Source: an uncultured Ruminococcus sp. (GTDB taxonomy: Bacteria > Bacillota > Clostridia > Oscillospirales > Acutalibacteraceae). From it: DNA of 6,873 bases. Below are positions 6,665 through 6,873 of the stretch, one piece after another (position 1 is the stretch's first letter; every line of letters begins with the position of its first letter). The notes beneath the pieces were generated by a model. The model was given only the letters and a program-made list of their open reading frames with translations, was not told where the DNA came from and did no database searches. A program made the translations under genes and the position numbers. The DNA lies in NCBI GenBank assembly GCA_902783815.1, contig CACZSM010000286.1, positions 1 to 6,873 of the forward strand, written 5' to 3'.

Positions 6665-6693
6665 ATTATAGCATCAGTAAAAAACCCTGTCAA
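6665..6693 (-). promoter_or_regulatory. consensus housekeeping promoter of the ilvBNC operon
   Basis: On the minus strand a perfect -35 TTGACA (6688-6693) and perfect -10 TATAAT (6665-6670) are separated by exactly 17 bp. The bases TGC before the -10 add an extended -10 element. Transcription should start near 6658, giving a leader of about 28 nt before ilvB. I saw no CodY-like palindrome, T-box or leader peptide between promoter and gene, so control would have to act on initiation, from upstream, or through IlvN feedback. A match this exact predicts strong, perhaps constitutive, expression. Confidence 0.93.
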
Positions 6694-6715
6694 TACCATA
6701 ATTTCGTGCTAAGTA

Positions 6716-6827
6716 TATTAATTTTTGTTTGGCGCAGTGCCTGCGGCGGCGTGCCGCCCAATAACTTATTGTTTCCACTTTCTACAGTCAATCAAGGAGC
6801 GCCTGCTTTTTGCCAATCTTAATTATA
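6716..6827. repeat. interspersed repeat, right copy (upstream of ilvB)
   Basis: This is the counterpart of the left copy at 150-210, sharing TGGCGCAGTGCCTGCG (6730-6745), ATTGTTTCC (6768-6776) and CTTAATTATA (6818-6827) in the same order and orientation. It differs by extra sequence, including a strong palindrome GGCGGC-GT-GCCGCC (6746-6759). It ends about 25 bp upstream of the -35 box of the ilv promoter. No open reading frame here looks coding and there is no transposase. It is best read as a non-autonomous dispersed repeat; exact ends are unknown. Confidence 0.55.
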
Positions 6828-6836
6828 CAATTTGGT

Positions 6837-6873
6837 GTTTCCCTCCCTCAGTCGCCTGCGGCGACAGCTCCCT
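6837..6873. repeat. palindromic MITE-like repeat, cut by the window end
   Basis: GTCGCC-TGC-GGCGAC (6851-6865) is a perfect 6-bp hairpin with a 3-nt loop. It lies between CCCTCCCTCA and AGCTCCCT. From memory, this CTCCCTCAGTCGCC...GGCGACAGCTCCCT pattern is a very common dispersed palindrome in gut Clostridia such as Faecalibacterium and Ruminococcus; I could not verify that here. The element runs off the window, so its far end and any target-site duplication cannot be seen. Confidence 0.55.

Overview
The window carries six genes, all on the minus strand. Gene types, moderate G+C, strong GGAGG-type ribosome binding sites and repeats of a kind I associate with gut Oscillospiraceae suggest a Ruminococcus-like member of the Clostridia. 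The genus is inferred from style, not from a marker gene.

Read in the direction of transcription (high to low coordinates), the window opens with a copy of a GC-rich interspersed repeat next to a palindrome truncated by the window edge. A textbook promoter follows (TTGACA, 17 bp, extended TATAAT, 6665-6693). It drives ilvB (acetolactate synthase large subunit), ilvN (its ACT-domain regulatory subunit) and ilvC (ketol-acid reductoisomerase). These are the first two steps of valine/isoleucine synthesis; ilvD, ilvE, ilvA and leu genes are not in the window. The 5' leader of ilvB is only about 28 nt, so a T-box or leader-peptide attenuator does not fit there.

After ilvC comes a structured stretch of about 140 nt containing a strong intrinsic terminator. 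Its U-tract ends about 25 nt before the start codon of ade (adenine deaminase). ade overlaps a CPBP-family membrane protease-like gene by 4 nt, and tadA (tRNA adenosine deaminase) starts 12 nt after that. ade, CPBP and tadA therefore look like one translationally linked unit, fed either by read-through of the terminator or by a promoter I could not identify. Downstream of tadA lies another copy of the repeat seen upstream of ilvB, in the same orientation, then AT-rich short tandem repeats and a GC-rich inverted repeat at the window edge.

Most of the content is housekeeping metabolism. The least explained parts are the ilvC-ade leader/terminator, the structured AU-rich ilvN-ilvC gap, the paired flanking repeats and the unusual residues in IlvB and IlvC. 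I see no defence system, CRISPR array, RNA gene or transposase.
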